Shown: positions 52,435-62,584, numbered from the stretch's first letter. The stretch: 64,000 nucleotides of DNA from Endobugula sp965214375 (GCA_965214375.1 OZ243947.1:558001-622000); one strand, 5' to 3'. Numbers and translations: made by a program. The notes: generated by a model not told the origin, from the sequence alone.

Positions 52435-53517
52435 ATGGCAGATGATGGAAATTACCGAACCTTTAAACAGCTTGCAGATCATTTGATGCAAGCACCCAGC
52501 AATCAAATTTTTGCGATAGAAGGCTCTGCCGAAGTGGCATTAACCACTGGGAAGGATCGTGATTTAAAGGCCAAAGTCCCTGTCGATACCAGCGGTCAAG
52601 ATGCCGCAGTTATTGCACGTGATAGAGGCAGAACTGATATGGAGGAGTTTAGCCATTTAACGGCTAAACAGCGCCAAAAACAAATACAACGAATGGATGC
52701 TTTTGTTAAGCAGCAAAGTATAGATGTGGCCAACACCTGGGAAAGTAAAAGACTACCCAACGTCTTTGAAGCACGAGCCAAAGCTTTGCTGGATGGCGAA
52801 GAAGCTGATAGGTACCGAACATCCGCAGGGTCTCGAGTGGGAGGTCGACGCACAGGCGGTTGGGACGAAAACATCCAAACAGAAATTGTCCACTCACGCA
52901 TTCAAGGACGGCAAGAAGCTATAGACGACTTTACCGCTAACTTTGGTGATCAAACACAAACCATTAAAGACCTTAAAGACATGCACAAACTGTTAGCAAT
53001 ATCCAGCAGCTTGGTACGTACACCAACTACTGCTGTTGCAGGAGGCTTTGATGGAATCACAGGCGCAACTGCCGCACACCCCGGACCACGCAAAGACCCC
53101 TTAGGTAGTGCTATGGGTAATAATGTCGGTGCCAGTCCGCGTGCTCATGCACTACGTACCGGAATTATGCAGGCATTTGAAGAAAGTGCTCGCTTAGCAG
53201 GTGCAGACCTTGTCGAACGGCAAATGGCACGTGCCATCATCGCTAAAAAAGCAACAACTAATGCCTTTGAAGCGCCCACTATTCCGGGCGTGACTAATGA
53301 CGCATTTTCAGGCGCAAAACGTAAACCCAATATGCATGATGGGCGAGAAGCAGATAAAGAATCTTATGGTCACACCCGCACTACTGCCATGGCAATGGCG
53401 TCACCTGACTTTAACGACTTTATTAAAGATCAAACCAGAGGCTCATCGCCTGCACGAGAATTTCCTCCGGCAAAGAAAAAGAAGCTCATCGATGAAAGCA
53501 TTGTAACCACAAAATAG
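52435..53517 (+). CDS. Unrecognised 360-residue cysteine-free protein with a Lys-rich C-terminal motif
   Basis: I do not recognise this protein. It is hydrophilic, has no signal peptide or membrane helix and contains no cysteine. It is rich in Ala, Arg, Asp and Lys, with mostly predicted-helical segments (SHLTAKQRQKQIQRMDAFVK near 74-93; RTGIMQAFEESARLAGADLVERQMARAII near 242-270). Two short basic clusters stand out: AKRKP near 298 and PPAKKKKL at about 344-351, both similar in kind to eukaryotic nuclear localisation signals. A stop-to-stop frame of over 1 kb on a strand opposite to its neighbours, with ordinary codon use, argues it is real. The last codons form part of a shared hairpin with the convergent DUF2835 gene. 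A secreted effector or a phage/structural-type protein are possibilities only. Confidence 0.65.
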   Translation: MADDGNYRTFKQLADHLMQAPSNQIFAIEGSAEVALTTGKDRDLKAKVPVDTSGQDAAVIARDRGRTDMEEFSHLTAKQRQKQIQRMDAFVKQQSIDVANTWESKRLPNVFEARAKALLDGEEADRYRTSAGSRVGGRRTGGWDENIQTEIVHSRIQGRQEAIDDFTANFGDQTQTIKDLKDMHKLLAISSSLVRTPTTAVAGGFDGITGATAAHPGPRKDPLGSAMGNNVGASPRAHALRTGIMQAFEESARLAGADLVERQMARAIIAKKATTNAFEAPTIPGVTNDAFSGAKRKPNMHDGREADKESYGHTRTTAMAMASPDFNDFIKDQTRGSSPAREFPPAKKKKLIDESIVTTK

Positions 53518-53550
53518 AGAAAGTGGCTTTACGCCACTTTCTCTATTTTG
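53510..53550. terminator. Bidirectional terminator-like hairpin shared by two convergent genes
   Basis: CAAAATAGAGAAAGTGGC (53510-53527) is perfectly complementary to GCCACTTTCTCTATTTTG (53533-53550), giving an 18-base stem with a five-base loop TTTAC. Because the stem ends in A/T runs, it has a T-tract on either strand. The stop codon of the 360-residue gene (53515-53517) lies in one arm. The stop codon of the DUF2835 gene (53529-53531) lies in the loop. Confidence 0.85.
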
Positions 53551-53768
53551 ACAAAACGATTATGGTGATCGGTATGAATCACAAACGCACCCTCTATACC
53601 TTCACGGGTAATAAAAGGCTGGAGGATACTGACAGGAAAATGCACTCGGCGTCCATGATTATCCAGAGCGGATACACGCTTGGCAGAACCCTGATATACC
53701 CGCAGATATTCATCAGCGGGTATATAGAGCGAAACTTGTACTTGCCGAGTGTGTACCGATGCGTGCAT
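53529..53768 (-). CDS. DUF2835 family protein (79 aa)
   Basis: The 79-residue product has the DUF2835 pattern: YIPADEYLRVYQGSAKRVSALDNHGRRVHFPVSILQPFITREGIEGAFVIHTDHHNRFVKIEKV, a small beta-rich fold of unknown function. Its gene lies directly downstream of the NAD-glutamate dehydrogenase gene, the two sharing one base (the A of the dehydrogenase TAA-like junction region near 53768), so it is likely in the same transcript. It ends inside the bidirectional hairpin described separately. Confidence 0.85.
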   Translation of the reverse strand: MHASVHTRQVQVSLYIPADEYLRVYQGSAKRVSALDNHGRRVHFPVSILQPFITREGIEGAFVIHTDHHNRFVKIEKVA

Positions 53769-56700
53769 TAACCTACCCTATTGCATGATTGACACACCTC
53801 CGCCAGCTCGGTTAATTCACGCATTGCCACTGAGAACATGGCAAAATCCGGAGCAGTGGAGGTTTGCAGGTCGTGAGCAATATCACGCCAGAGTGTCACC
53901 GTAACGGGGTACTCCTGCATCCATAGTTGTAATGCTTCCTCGTACTGGAGGCGTTTTCCTGCCAGCCGTAATAATGAGACCGTCATACTACGCAAGACCT
54001 TGTCGATATCGTCAATAAAGGACTCACGCGCCATCGATTGCCAAAAATCTTTAGCTTGTACATCGGTCACTGCATGTGCAAACCAGTAAAACCCAAGCTT
54101 ATCTCCCAATAAGTGATGCATGTCAACCACAGCAGGAATACTCTGTTTACTATTCAGCGCAGACTCAACAATACCCAAGCCGGAGAACAGATGCCCCGGC
54201 ATAGACATCGTATTGGCCAATTCGGTATCCAGACCTAGCTTTTCAAAATGTTCCGACGTTTCTTGCCAGACCGCTTTTTCTCCAGACGTCAGGACATTAG
54301 GTGCTTCGTTAATCGCCTCGGCCACAGCGACTCTAAAAATGTCTACCGTTTTTTGCATATCCATACGACCGTGATAATTGCGCAAGAACCAGCGTATACC
54401 TCGACGCACACGGCGCACCATTGTCGCCAACAAAGATAATTGATCCTCTGCAGGCACCTTATAATCCAGAGATTGTACTTTGTTGCGAAAATCATCCAGT
54501 TGAAAAACATATTTGGCAACCACATACGCTTTGGCAACGGCATACGCACTTTCACCGGTAGACTCCATCATACGATGACAGAAAGTAATGCCCATATTAT
54601 TGACCATATCATTTGCCAATTGTGTCGCAATAATTTCTTTGCGCAAAATATGATTATGGAGATTGTGCTTATATTTTTTCAACATTTGCACAGGGAAAAT
54701 ATTTTCTACCAATGTTGACAAATAAGGGTCATCGGCAATGTCGTCGACAGCTAATGCTTCTTTCAACTCAACCTTCACATAACAATTGAGCACGGCAAGT
54801 TCTGGTCGTGTCAATGCATGATTATCGGCTGCACGATCAACCAATTCTTGATCCGAAGGAATAAATTCAAGCTCACGATTCAAACGGCCACTACCTTCAA
54901 GCGCATTGATTAAACGACGATATTCATCTAATGAACTTAACGCATCACGCTCAGACATACTGATCGATTGGGTCTGTGCATAATTATTTTTTAACACCAA
55001 TTCAGAGACATCGTCAGTCATACTGGCCAACAGGCGATTACGCTGCACAACGGAAAGACCTTTGCTTGACATAATATCACTGAGTAAAATTTTGATATTG
55101 ACCTCATGATCTGAACAATCAACACCCGCAGCATTATCGATAAAATCGGTATTACAAGCACCACCGTGCATGGCAAATTCAATACGTCCTTTTTGGCTTA
55201 AACCTAAATTGCCACCCTCACCGAACACTTTACAATTCAGCTGTGAACAATTGATACGTATCGAATCATTGGCTTTGTCGCCGACATCTGCATGTGCTTG
55301 ATTACCACCTTTCACATAGGTACCAATACCACCATTCCATATTAAATCAACCGATGCCTTTAACAGTGCTGTAATGAACTCATTCGGAGTCAGACGATTA
55401 TTAAAAATACCAAAACGGTCTTTCATTTCCCGCGATATTTCAATAAACTTAGCATCTCGAGAAAAAACACCTCCACCTTTAGAAATCAAACGTTTGTTAT
55501 AATCTTCCCAACTACAACCAGGCATATTAAAAAGACGTTGTCGTTCAACAAAGCTTTTTTCAGCATTGGGGTTGGGATCAATAAAAATATGTAAATGGTT
55601 AAACGCAGCCGTTAAACGAATATGTTTTGACATTAACATACCGTTACCAAAGACAGCGCCAGCCATATCACCAATCCCGATAACGGTGAAATCTTCTTCC
55701 TGAACATTAACATTGATTTCTTTAAAATGCCTCTGCACAGAAACCCAAGCACCCTTGGCGGTAATCCCCATGCATTTATGGTCATAGCCCTGACTGCCTC
55801 CAGAGGCAAATGCATCACCTAACCAATGGCCATATTCATTGGAAATTTCATTGGCCATGTCAGAAAAAGTGGCCGTCCCCTTATCTGCAGCAACGAACAA
55901 ATAAGGATCGTCACCATCACGACGTACGACATTCTGCTGCGGTATCACTTTACCTTTAATGAGGTTATCCGTCACATCCAATAGACCACTGATAAACGTT
56001 TTATAGCAATTAATGCCCCCTTCCATACAAGCCTCTCGGCCTTTTTTCATCGTAGCTTTTTTAGCAACAAAACCACCTTTGGCAACATTGGGAACGATCA
56101 CGGCATTTTTTACATTTTGCGCTTTAACTAAACCCAATACTTCGGTACGGAAATCATCCGCGCGATCAGACCAACGCAAGCCGACTCGCGCCACTTTACC
56201 TCCGCGCAAATGCACGCCCTCTACTTTTGGCGAATACACAAAGATCTCATATTCGGGTCTGGGGTGCGGCACACTTGGAATCAATTGTGGCGTCAACTTA
56301 AATGAAAAATAAGATTTATTGTCTTCACCCTCTTTTTGGAAAAAATTAGTTATTACTGCTCCATCAATTAATGAAAGATACTGACGGATAATACGGTCAT
56401 GATTTAAATTACTCACATCATCAAATGCTTCTGTAATTTGTTTGCTCGTCTGACGATAGGCCAGCATGGACTCTCTTGCGGGACTCCATTGCGGATCAAA
56501 ACGTTGATAAAAAGCAACCACCAGCGTACGTGACAAATCAGGGTAAGCCATTAAGGTTTCGACTATAGCGGTTTTGCTCGCAGGAAATTTAATTTGTTTC
56601 ATATACGCGGCATAAGCACGTAAAAGCGCAACGTCACGCCAAGACATTTTTGCTGATAGGACTAGTCCGTTAAAGAAATCGTTCTCAACCTGTTTATTCC

Positions 56701-58612
56701 AGATATTGATAAATGCATCTTCGAATACCTGCTTTCTTTTGTCGAATTCGACATTACTTCCTGAACTAGCTTTTAATGAAAAATCATGCAACCAGACACA
56801 GGCATCACTCTTACGTATCTTATAGGGATGCTCACCGATCACTTTTAAATTCATACGTTCAAGTACAGGAATCACATCTGACAACGGTAATGCACCTGCA
56901 TAGTTGAAGACTTTGAAGTGAACAGCATCTTTATCATCAGGACAAGAAGTAAAACCTAAGGCAATGGGATTACTTTCTGACAACTCGTTAACCGTTTCAA
57001 TATCACAAATTGCATCGTCAGATGAAAAATTTTCCTGATAAGCAATGGAAAATGCATTTTTATACTGAACAAACATATGCTGATATTTTTCATCGCCATA
57101 ATGTTGTTTCAAAGATCTAAGGAAATGATCCTGCCATGAACTTGCCAATGCTTGAATTTCAGCTTCTAACACTTTTTCAGACAATTGCTTTTCCTTACCA
57201 GCATCAAGCCTGAAAATCATATAGGTTCTGGATAAAATAGACTCTGAATAATAACTATAAAAATCGCTGGAAGTCGCTCCAACATCATTACTGATACAAT
57301 CAATCATACGTTCCCGCAATACAGTCGAAAACTGATCTCTGGGAATATACGCCATTGCACTCACAAAAAAACCATCTGTTGAAGAGCGCATAAATAATTT
57401 AATCAGTGGTCGTTCATTAATTTGTGATATTGATAATAAAATATCTTGCAGCTTCTCTTGCTCACATTGAAACAATTCATCACGAGGGAAAGTTTCCAAA
57501 ACCTGACGCAACACCTTACCATCATAAATATCTTCAACAAGCTTGGACGATTGATAGATGCCTTCTATTTTTTTACGAAGAACGGGAATATTTTTCACAC
57601 TACTGCGGTAAACTTGAGACGTGTATAAACCCACAATATGGTGTACGCCCGTGAAATGTCCCTCAGTATCGTAAGCCTGCACGGTGATATGATCAGGGTA
57701 TGCACGGCGATGAATACTAGAACGCCTAGGTGATTTACTATATTTTAGTAACTCATCTTTAGCATGAATGGTACGACTGGCATCAATACACACATAATCA
57801 TTAATATCGTTGGTTTTACTTAACAAACCGTAGGTTTTGGAAAATTTATTAGGCGACTTTTCATCTTTCGTAAATTCATGAAACGCATAACCCAAGAAAG
57901 TAAAATTATTCGACATTAACCAGCCGACAAACTGATTAGCCTCATAAATTTCCTCACGGCTATGGTAATCACGCGCATAGGCAATTTGATCACGTACTGA
58001 GTGCAACTCATTAACAATATCGTTGTAATGATTGTTGACCAGATTGACATCCGTCACTGTCTTGCGGATGGCCATCGCCAACTCATTCAAGTGTTGTGCT
58101 TTGTGATTACGGCTGACTTCAAGATACATCAATAACTCATCGTCCTTACCGGTCCCCTTGTCTTCTTCAGACGCACTAAACGACAGTAAATCTCCCTTGC
58201 TATCGCGCTCAGTCTTTAACACTAGGTTTTTAATGCTATGTACCACTACACCACTATCAACAACAGCCATACGCACGGAATCAATCACAAAAGGCACGTT
58301 TTTATAGTGAACAGTAATAATCGTATTTTTTGATGTCCAACCGTCTTTTTTCAGATCCGGATTAAAAACTTGTACTTTTACACGGCGTTGTTTGTAAGAC
58401 GTAATGACAGAGTAATTACTCTGTAATATGCCAATAACATCGTGAATATCGTGGCCACTAAGCTCCTCAATGGGGTAGTGCCTAAAAAATAATTCCGCGA
58501 AACGCTGTAACTGCTCTGCATGTTGTTTATCCGGAACTTTGGCAGCGATTGCCGTTGATATCTGGCCAATAAAGGTCGAATGATTGTCAGTAACTACAAG
58601 ACTCATGTCCAT
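53768..58612 (-). CDS. gdhB: NAD-dependent glutamate dehydrogenase, large (about 180 kDa) class
   Basis: This enzyme deaminates glutamate to 2-oxoglutarate with NAD. At 1614 residues it matches the large GDH class known from Pseudomonas and Streptomyces. The catalytic core lies in the second half, with KGGFVAKKA near residue 870, the LFVAADKGTATFSDMANEISNEYGHWLGDAFASGGSQGYDHK segment near 930, IGIGDMAGAVFGNGML near 985, and HIFIDPNPNAEKSF. The N-terminal half has regulatory ACT-like segments. The start may be 58612 or the ATG two codons later. It is divergent from purB. Confidence 0.95.
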   Translation of the reverse strand: MDMSLVVTDNHSTFIGQISTAIAAKVPDKQHAEQLQRFAELFFRHYPIEELSGHDIHDVIGILQSNYSVITSYKQRRVKVQVFNPDLKKDGWTSKNTIITVHYKNVPFVIDSVRMAVVDSGVVVHSIKNLVLKTERDSKGDLLSFSASEEDKGTGKDDELLMYLEVSRNHKAQHLNELAMAIRKTVTDVNLVNNHYNDIVNELHSVRDQIAYARDYHSREEIYEANQFVGWLMSNNFTFLGYAFHEFTKDEKSPNKFSKTYGLLSKTNDINDYVCIDASRTIHAKDELLKYSKSPRRSSIHRRAYPDHITVQAYDTEGHFTGVHHIVGLYTSQVYRSSVKNIPVLRKKIEGIYQSSKLVEDIYDGKVLRQVLETFPRDELFQCEQEKLQDILLSISQINERPLIKLFMRSSTDGFFVSAMAYIPRDQFSTVLRERMIDCISNDVGATSSDFYSYYSESILSRTYMIFRLDAGKEKQLSEKVLEAEIQALASSWQDHFLRSLKQHYGDEKYQHMFVQYKNAFSIAYQENFSSDDAICDIETVNELSESNPIALGFTSCPDDKDAVHFKVFNYAGALPLSDVIPVLERMNLKVIGEHPYKIRKSDACVWLHDFSLKASSGSNVEFDKRKQVFEDAFINIWNKQVENDFFNGLVLSAKMSWRDVALLRAYAAYMKQIKFPASKTAIVETLMAYPDLSRTLVVAFYQRFDPQWSPARESMLAYRQTSKQITEAFDDVSNLNHDRIIRQYLSLIDGAVITNFFQKEGEDNKSYFSFKLTPQLIPSVPHPRPEYEIFVYSPKVEGVHLRGGKVARVGLRWSDRADDFRTEVLGLVKAQNVKNAVIVPNVAKGGFVAKKATMKKGREACMEGGINCYKTFISGLLDVTDNLIKGKVIPQQNVVRRDGDDPYLFVAADKGTATFSDMANEISNEYGHWLGDAFASGGSQGYDHKCMGITAKGAWVSVQRHFKEINVNVQEEDFTVIGIGDMAGAVFGNGMLMSKHIRLTAAFNHLHIFIDPNPNAEKSFVERQRLFNMPGCSWEDYNKRLISKGGGVFSRDAKFIEISREMKDRFGIFNNRLTPNEFITALLKASVDLIWNGGIGTYVKGGNQAHADVGDKANDSIRINCSQLNCKVFGEGGNLGLSQKGRIEFAMHGGACNTDFIDNAAGVDCSDHEVNIKILLSDIMSSKGLSVVQRNRLLASMTDDVSELVLKNNYAQTQSISMSERDALSSLDEYRRLINALEGSGRLNRELEFIPSDQELVDRAADNHALTRPELAVLNCYVKVELKEALAVDDIADDPYLSTLVENIFPVQMLKKYKHNLHNHILRKEIIATQLANDMVNNMGITFCHRMMESTGESAYAVAKAYVVAKYVFQLDDFRNKVQSLDYKVPAEDQLSLLATMVRRVRRGIRWFLRNYHGRMDMQKTVDIFRVAVAEAINEAPNVLTSGEKAVWQETSEHFEKLGLDTELANTMSMPGHLFSGLGIVESALNSKQSIPAVVDMHHLLGDKLGFYWFAHAVTDVQAKDFWQSMARESFIDDIDKVLRSMTVSLLRLAGKRLQYEEALQLWMQEYPVTVTLWRDIAHDLQTSTAPDFAMFSVAMRELTELAEVCQSCNRVG

Positions 58613-58750
58613 AAAGGGGACTCCGGAGTATAAAAAATGATCACGTTTCTTTCAGCATAGCCCAAGCACCACTACATGCCAGTACAAGAAATGATGCATT
58701 TCATGTATCATGGCGCCTTTTTAAAATCACCCCGACACAAGGTACACTCT

Positions 58751-60127
58751 ATGGATCCTATGGACTTATCCTCTCTCACTGCGGTATCCCCTATTGATGG
58801 CCGCTATGGCAATAAAACCCGCGATTATCGTTCGATTTTCAGTGAATTTGGCCTGATCCGTTGCCGTGTAGAGGTAGAAATACGCTGGTTACAACAACTG
58901 GCAGCTCATCCGGGTATTGCAGAAGTTCCTTCCTTCAGTGATGAGGCCAATGCCGCGCTAGACGCCATAATTAGTGAGTTTTCCGTCGATCATGCTGGCC
59001 GCATCAAAGAGATTGAAGCCACAACCAATCATGATGTTAAAGCCGTGGAATATTTCATTAAGGAACAATTCGCCAATCATCCCGAACTGGATGCCATTAA
59101 AGAGTTTGTTCACTTCGCCTGCACGTCAGAAGATATTAATAACCTTTCACATGCATTAATGTTAAAAGGAGGCCGTGAAGTGTTGTTACGTGGCTACCAA
59201 GATATGACGGATACGCTGGCCGAGATGTCGGTAAACTTTGCCGAAGAATCTATGCTTTCACGTACTCATGGTCAGACGGCATCACCAACAACCGTCGGTA
59301 AAGAAATCGCCAATGTGGTCGCACGATTACGCCGTCAATTGACTCAAATCAATGCCGTTCCCTTATTAGGCAAAATCAATGGCGCTGTCGGCAACTACAA
59401 TGCCCACCTCTCCGCTTATCCAGATGTTGACTGGCAAGCCAATGCTGAGACGTTTGTAAATAGCCTGGGGTTAGAATGGAATCCTTATACAACACAAATC
59501 GAACCACACGATTATATTGCCGAGTTATTTGATGCCATTGCCCGCTGCAATACCATCATGATCGACTTTAGCCGTGATGTGTGGGGATATATTTCGCTAG
59601 GTTACTTTAAACAAAAAACCATTGCTGGCGAAGTGGGTTCTTCTACCATGCCACATAAAGTAAACCCAATTGATTTTGAAAACGCCGAAGGTAACCTCGG
59701 CATTGCCAATGCTGTATTTGGACACTTGGCGGCCAAATTGCCCATATCCCGCTGGCAACGCGACCTGACAGATTCTACTGTGCTACGTAATATGGGGATC
59801 GGTTTTGGCTACTGCGGTATTGCTGCGGCATCTTTACAAAAAGGCTTGGGCAAATTGGAACTCAATCAGGCACGCTTGGCCGAGGATCTTGATAATAGCT
59901 GGGAAGTACTCGCTGAACCGATTCAGACCATTATGCGTCGCTATGGTGTTGATGAACCTTATGAAAAACTCAAAGCACTTACTCGTGGTCAAACGATTAC
60001 AGCGGCCATATTGGCAGAGTTTGTCGAAACTCTGGATATTCCTGAAACTGCTAAAGCCGATATTCGAGCACTGACACCGGCAAATTATATTGGCAATGCC
60101 ATCAGTCAGGCAAAGGGGATTATATAA
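58751..60127 (+). CDS. purB: PurB, adenylosuccinate lyase
   Basis: PurB acts twice in purine synthesis, splitting SAICAR and adenylosuccinate. The ATG at 58751 (MDPMDLSSLTAVSPIDGRYG) gives 458 residues; an ATG two codons later is possible, and the longer frame from 58676 is unlikely. TTNHDVKAVEYFIKEQ, SRTHGQTASPTTVGKEIANV (with the catalytic His) and the fumarase-superfamily signature GSSTMPHKVNPIDFENAEGN are present. pabB starts seven bases after its stop. Confidence 0.96.
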   Translation: MDPMDLSSLTAVSPIDGRYGNKTRDYRSIFSEFGLIRCRVEVEIRWLQQLAAHPGIAEVPSFSDEANAALDAIISEFSVDHAGRIKEIEATTNHDVKAVEYFIKEQFANHPELDAIKEFVHFACTSEDINNLSHALMLKGGREVLLRGYQDMTDTLAEMSVNFAEESMLSRTHGQTASPTTVGKEIANVVARLRRQLTQINAVPLLGKINGAVGNYNAHLSAYPDVDWQANAETFVNSLGLEWNPYTTQIEPHDYIAELFDAIARCNTIMIDFSRDVWGYISLGYFKQKTIAGEVGSSTMPHKVNPIDFENAEGNLGIANAVFGHLAAKLPISRWQRDLTDSTVLRNMGIGFGYCGIAAASLQKGLGKLELNQARLAEDLDNSWEVLAEPIQTIMRRYGVDEPYEKLKALTRGQTITAAILAEFVETLDIPETAKADIRALTPANYIGNAISQAKGII

Positions 60128-60134
60128 TTCGCTA

Positions 60135-61520
60135 ATGCCTTTAATTAATATCGCTTATCACGCTGATGGTACCCGGTTATTCGATCGGCTACGTCAACTA
60201 CCCTTTAGCTGCTGGCTAGATAGCGGTAAACCCAATAGCCGTGCCGGGCGCTACGATATTATGGTGGCACAACCCGTAAAACGTTGGGTCGCGACCAAAG
60301 AAGGCATTAATGAATATCATTACAACCACGCCGGAAAAGTAATCTCCGTCACTTCTGTGGCGGGTGATATGTTTGAAGTGCTTGAAAATACACAGCAAAC
60401 CCTCCCCACATCGGATGTTGTTGTTGACCTACCCTTTACTGGCGGTATTATCAGTTATTTTTCTTATGATCTTGGACGTGAGCTACAACAGATTTCGAAG
60501 CGCTCTCAGCATGACTGCCAACTGCCTGATGCCGTGGCCGGACTTTACCTGTGGGCTATTATTCAAGATCATCAATTAAAAAAAACATGGCTGGTGAGCC
60601 TTTCTGATTCTCCTCACAAGCACATTCAACACTTAGAAACCTTCTTAGAAAGCAATCATAAATATTTAAAATATAAAGATTTTAAGGTAAGCACACTAAA
60701 TTCAAATACCAGTGAAGCAGATTATCACCGGAAGATTGAACGCATTACTGACTATATTCAGGCGGGTGACTGTTACCAAGTCAACTTTTCACAGTGCTTT
60801 AGCGGGCATTATCAGGGAGACCCCTATACCGTTTACCGCGAAATGCGCCAGGTAATGGCCTCACCGTTTAGTGCTTTTATGGATTTAGGGAGCAATCAGG
60901 CAGTACTCTCTTTATCACCGGAAAGATTTATAAAAATAGAAGAAAATCAAATAATTACGCAGCCTATTAAAGGTACCACTTCAAGAGGAAAAACGCCAGA
61001 AATCGACCGAAGACAATCGCAAAGCTTACGCAACAGCCGCAAGAATCAAGCTGAAAATCTTATGATTGTTGATCTGCTACGTAATGATTTGGGCAAAAGC
61101 TGTATCCCCGGCAGTATTCAAGTTCCCAAGCTGTTTGACTTGGAAAGCTTTCCCAATGTTCACCATTTGGTTAGCACAGTAACAGGCACCCTCGCCGACA
61201 ATAAAAATCCACTGAATGTCTTTAAACACTGCTTTCCTGGCGGCTCTATTACCGGCGCCCCCAAGAAGCGCGCCATGGAAATTATTGAAGAACTGGAAGA
61301 CTGCCAGCGCTCTATTTATTGCGGCAGTATTAGCTACATAAGTAGCAACGGTAAGCTCGATAGCAATATCACTATCCGCACCGTCGCCTGTGATGGTGAA
61401 AAACTATTCTGCTGGGGCGGCGGCGGTATTGTCGCCGACTCCCGTGCAGAAGATGAATATCAGGAAAGCCTGACTAAAATTGATGCTTTGTTACAGGTGT
61501 TGAATGGGTTTAAAGAATGA
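60135..61520 (+). CDS. pabB: PabB, aminodeoxychorismate synthase component I
   Basis: PabB converts chorismate to aminodeoxychorismate with ammonia from PabA, for folate. The product (461 residues from the ATG at 60135, MPLINIAYHADGTRLFDRL) carries PIKGTTSRG near residue 280, VDLLRNDLGKS near 315 and the signature GGSITGAPKKRAMEIIEELE near 370 that distinguish chorismate-binding enzymes; the Lys in PIKGT-type motif marks PabB. It follows purB closely and converges with thrH (19 bases). Confidence 0.94.
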   Translation: MPLINIAYHADGTRLFDRLRQLPFSCWLDSGKPNSRAGRYDIMVAQPVKRWVATKEGINEYHYNHAGKVISVTSVAGDMFEVLENTQQTLPTSDVVVDLPFTGGIISYFSYDLGRELQQISKRSQHDCQLPDAVAGLYLWAIIQDHQLKKTWLVSLSDSPHKHIQHLETFLESNHKYLKYKDFKVSTLNSNTSEADYHRKIERITDYIQAGDCYQVNFSQCFSGHYQGDPYTVYREMRQVMASPFSAFMDLGSNQAVLSLSPERFIKIEENQIITQPIKGTTSRGKTPEIDRRQSQSLRNSRKNQAENLMIVDLLRNDLGKSCIPGSIQVPKLFDLESFPNVHHLVSTVTGTLADNKNPLNVFKHCFPGGSITGAPKKRAMEIIEELEDCQRSIYCGSISYISSNGKLDSNITIRTVACDGEKLFCWGGGGIVADSRAEDEYQESLTKIDALLQVLNGFKE

Positions 61521-61539
61521 CACCCAAAACGATTAATAA

Positions 61540-62157
61540 TTACAACGTTAAATCACGATTACTGGCTTTGATAAATTCTTTCTTAAGATCTTCGTATTCG
61601 TGTACTGCAGGGAATTGTGGGAATTCATCAATGACATTTTGTGGTGATTTAAACAAAATACCCGCATCGGCCTGCCCCAACATCGTGGTATCGTTGTAAG
61701 AATCGCCAGCGGCAATGGTGCGGTAGTACAAGCCCTGAAAAGACAAAATGCATTGGCGCTTAGGGTCTTTTTGGCGCAAGGTATAGTCCACCACTTTACC
61801 CTGCTCGTTGACCTCTAAGCGGTGGCATAACAAGGTAGGAAAGCCCAGCTGGCGCATCAGTGGTTGTGAGAACTCATAAAAAGTATCTGACAGGATAATC
61901 ACCTGAAAGCGCTCACGCAACCAATCGATAAACTCACGCGCACCCGGTAACGGCTCTAAAGTGGCAATCACTTCCTGAATTTCATTTAAACCGAGGTTAT
62001 GCTCATCTAACAGGCGTAAGCGCTGCTTCATCAACACATCGTAGTCGGTGATATCACGGGTTGTTGCTTTTAACTCCTCAATACCGGTTTTATTGGCAAA
62101 CTCGATCCAGATTTCCGGAATTAATACCCCTTCCAGGTCCAAACATGCTAGTTCCAC
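61540..62157 (-). CDS. thrH: ThrH, phosphoserine phosphatase / homoserine phosphotransferase (HAD family)
   Basis: ThrH dephosphorylates phosphoserine and can pass the phosphate to homoserine. The protein starts at a GTG (62155-62157) with GAGGAG at ideal spacing; this gives VELACLDLEGVLIPEIWIEF, matching the ThrH N-terminus with the catalytic DLEGVL motif, and 205 residues. VIILSDTFYEFSQPLMRQLGFPTL is HAD motif II and AAGDSYNDTTMLGQADAGILF is motif III/IV. An ATG 26 codons upstream would lie within a region lacking family similarity. pabB-thrH-cysB is a Pseudomonas-type arrangement. Confidence 0.95.
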   Translation of the reverse strand: MELACLDLEGVLIPEIWIEFANKTGIEELKATTRDITDYDVLMKQRLRLLDEHNLGLNEIQEVIATLEPLPGAREFIDWLRERFQVIILSDTFYEFSQPLMRQLGFPTLLCHRLEVNEQGKVVDYTLRQKDPKRQCILSFQGLYYRTIAAGDSYNDTTMLGQADAGILFKSPQNVIDEFPQFPAVHEYEDLKKEFIKASNRDLTL

Positions 62158-62306
62158 GTGAGACTCCTCATGATGATTAATGACGGTTTTAAAAGAGGCG
62201 CTAGGATACTCTAAGATTATAAAGATATAAACCAAAAGTATTTTGGATGAGGAAGGTGTTTTGGTATTCTGCGCGCCACATATGATGTAACCACGAGGGA
62301 TAGAGT

Positions 62307-62582
62307 ATGAAAATTACCTTTGTAAAGAAAGTTCTTGCGGATGGCTCACCTTGTAAGAAATGTAACGAGGTCATCGCCAAAATGGAAGACGCTGGTCAAA
62401 TGCGTTTTATTGATCATATTGCCGTAGCCGATGAAGCTGACAGCAATAGTGAAGGCATGGTATTGGCGGCACATCACAAAGTGGATAAAGCGCCATTTTT
62501 TATTGTTGAGGCCGATGATGGCACCACATCCATTTATACTATTTACTTTAATTTTGTTAAGGAAGTTATTAATAATCTTTAA
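62307..62582 (+). CDS. Small thioredoxin-fold-like protein with CxxC and cis-Pro motifs (91 aa)
   Basis: The 91-residue product has a first strand KITFVKKVL, a CKKC motif at residues 16-19, and KAPFFIVEAD near 60, where the Pro resembles the cis-Pro of thioredoxin-fold proteins, followed by a strand TSIYTIYFNF and a C-terminal helix. This looks like a minimal glutaredoxin/thioredoxin-like oxidoreductase, but I cannot assign a substrate. AGGG-type bases precede the ATG. In pseudomonads cysH lies between thrH and cysB; here it is missing from the interval and this gene occupies it, divergent from thrH. Confidence 0.75.
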   Translation: MKITFVKKVLADGSPCKKCNEVIAKMEDAGQMRFIDHIAVADEADSNSEGMVLAAHHKVDKAPFFIVEADDGTTSIYTIYFNFVKEVINNL

Positions 62583-62584
62583 CT

